Assembly (NCBI GenBank): GCA_009731375.1
Contig: BJOX01000261.1
Coordinates: forward strand, 241,514 to 305,513
Origin: Paulinella micropora
Lineage: Eukaryota > Cercozoa > Imbricatea > Euglyphida
Length of the DNA stretch: 64,000 bases
Direction of reading: 5' to 3'
Each line of letters starts with the position of its first letter. Positions within the stretch are counted from its first letter, which is position 1. Of this stretch, positions 62,474 to 64,000 are shown piece by piece. A model generated the notes under the pieces. That model worked only from the letters and a program-made list of their open reading frames with translations. It searched no databases and was not told the DNA's origin. Both the position numbers and the translations under genes were made by a program.

Positions 62474-64000
62474 TCGCCCAGCGTGTGCGCGAGCCAGGCC
62501 TCCTCGCTCCGCACCCACGCCGCCAGGGCCAGCGGTGACTGGCAGCGGCCGTCGGGGGAGTGGAAGTGGGCGCGCCGGGGGTCGGCCGGGCACGCCCGGC
62601 GCGCGTCCGCGGGGCACGCCAGGTCGGACGCCCCCGTGGCCAGGCGCAGGACCTTGCACAGGGCCGCCAGGGCCGGCCCGGCGCCCCCGCCCGCCAGGCG
62701 CAGCCAGTGCTGGACGCAGCGCCGGAACAGCTGGGGCGGGTCGGAGCGCACCGAGGCCTCCAGCACCCACCAGAACTCGGCGCGCCACAGCGCCTGCCGG
62801 GGCCGGCCCTCGAGGGCCGTGTGGCGCAGCGTCTCCTGCGCCCAGGGCCAGACGTCGGCGACGGAGCCGCCAGTGACCGGGTGCCGAAGCTCGCGGCCGT
62901 GCCGCAGCACGAGCAGCGAGTGCAGCCCCGTCACGGCGTCGCTCACGGTCTTGCGGAACAGCTGCGCCGGGTTGACGAGCAGCTCGGGCCTCTCCCCGGT
63001 CGGCAGGTACGGCATGTCGTAGTCGGGCAGCACGGCGCACACGGTGCTCTTCTGGCCCGACGCGTTGGAGATCTTGTCCCCGTACTGCAGGGGCGCCGCC
63101 CGCACCGTGGCGACGCGCACCACCGCCGCGCGCCCGGCGCCCGTGCCGCCGCCGCCGCCGCCGCTGCCGCCGCTGCCGCCGCCGCTGCCGCGCAGCCCCG
63201 CCAGGTTGGCCGGGCCAGGTCGTCCCCGGCCTCGAGGAACATCTTTTGCTGGTAGCCCCGGTGCTCGCCGCCCGCCAGCGCGAGCCGGTGGAGCTTGGCC
63301 AGGCTCTCGCAGCCCCACGCCACGGCCGCCTCCTGCGTCGTGAGCCAGAAGAGCCCCCCGGCCCGCAGCAGGGCGTGCCACGCCCCCCGCGCCTCCGGCC
63401 ACGCGCCGCCGGCGCTGTTGGTCAGCCCGTGCCGGTCCCAGAGCCCCGCGGCCGCGCCCGCCCGGCCCGCGAGCGCGCGCAGCCGGCCCCGGGCCCAGCC
63501 CACGCGCACCGAGCGCGGCAGGGGCACCCGCCCCCCGGCCAGCACGGGCAGGACGGGCGCCGCCAGCTGCCCGGCGTGGACGTAGACGCACAGGCGGCCC
63601 TCGGCCTCGTCCAGCACGGTGCCCAGGAAGCGCAGCGGGGCGGCCGGGCCCGTGTCCGTGGCGTGCAGGCCCCGCTTCAGGAGGCGGAGGCGGGCCTGCA
63701 GCCGGCGGGCGGCCCCCGGGCCCGGCAGGAAGCCCAGCACGCGCCCGAAGCACTCGAGCGCCGGGCCGCCGGCGGTGCCGGTGGCGGCGGGCTCGCACGC
63801 CAGCAGCAGCCAGTCCTCCAGCGCCCGCCGCCAGTCCGGCGGCAGCTCGGGCGTCACCAGCGTGCACTGCGCCGCGCGCTTGTCGTAGCCCGACCGCTCG
63901 GACTTGCTGGTGGTGGTCGGGCACAGGAAGCAGGGGTGCGACATGTCGAACCGCTGGTCGCTGGTCGTGCCGTGCCCCGGCCGCACCATCTGGCAGACCC
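62474..64000 (-). CDS. Diverged DNA-directed RNA polymerase subunit 2 (RPB2-like), partial
   Basis: The coding strand enters from beyond the window end and runs to the gap. The key landmark is YGDKISNASGQKSTV, then LPDYDMPYLPTGERPELLVN and PAQLFRKTVSDAVTGL, matching the conserved RPB2 block GDKFSSRHGQKG...DMPFT..G..PDLIINP...R.T.G. Upstream coding (WRRALEDWLLLACEP, VGWARGRLRALAGRAG) is in another frame; the switch lies near 63,215 next to a GGC/AGC-repeat linker (63141-63195), so it is a frameshift or repeat-length error. Sequence after the GDK block is unusually diverged. Extremely GC-rich, like the RPB1-like gene. Expected partner of that subunit in a viral polymerase. Confidence 0.75.

Overview
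The window is nuclear DNA of a microbial eukaryote (a protist or alga; I cannot name the taxon). The signs are a multi-exon gene with canonical GT..AG introns, a non-LTR retrotransposon, a tRNA-derived SINE, a Ty1/copia remnant and very many microsatellites. It falls into four blocks of very different base composition. Several N gaps interrupt it; the large ones are 2895-3351 and 61578-62473, and many 10-N gaps sit at simple repeats, so some joins are scaffold joins.

Block A (1-14.3 kb, mixed GC) is host DNA. It holds a LINE with a reverse transcriptase, a partial SINE, and a gene of at least ten exons (6849-12973) whose intron phases all agree. Its product, a helix-rich protein, I could not name. 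Several of its exons have decayed tandem copies in the neighbouring introns. GATA-type arrays and interspersed repeats fill the introns.

Block B (14.3-26.5 kb, AT-rich) has almost no genes. It holds a copia pol remnant cut off by a 4.5-kb satellite built on the palindrome CAATATTAATATTG, then microsatellites, a full-length tRNA-derived SINE and a 398-bp foldback element.

Block C (about 26.5-46.34 kb, AT-rich) is an endogenous polinton-like virus (PLV). It carries a tyrosine recombinase, a double-jelly-roll major capsid protein, a penton-like protein, an FtsK/HerA packaging ATPase, a TVpol-like polymerase joined to an SF3 helicase, a 1015-aa protein with a phospholipase A2-like motif, a GIY-YIG nuclease, a long phage-style fibre with an S74 chaperone end, and small accessory genes. 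Recombinase (integration), polymerase-helicase (replication), ATPase (packaging) and capsid/fibre genes together make a virus-like set. Several genes carry single frameshifts or stop codons, so the copy is decaying or the sequence has indel errors. An AT-rich motif followed by C/TGGAT sits just upstream of at least six of its genes.

Block D (46.34-64 kb, very GC-rich) begins abruptly where the PLV polymerase is cut off. It encodes strongly diverged RNA polymerase subunits 1 and 2 (catalytic-type motif NGDNDGD; RPB2-type GDK...GQK motif), a zinc-ribbon gene, and a cluster of F-box/leucine-rich-repeat genes, several of them broken. This resembles an endogenous giant virus (Nucleocytoviricota, or possibly a mirusvirus). 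The key observation is the N-free PLV/giant-virus-like junction at about 46,335: either the PLV integrated into (or recombined with) a large-virus insertion, or the scaffold is chimeric.
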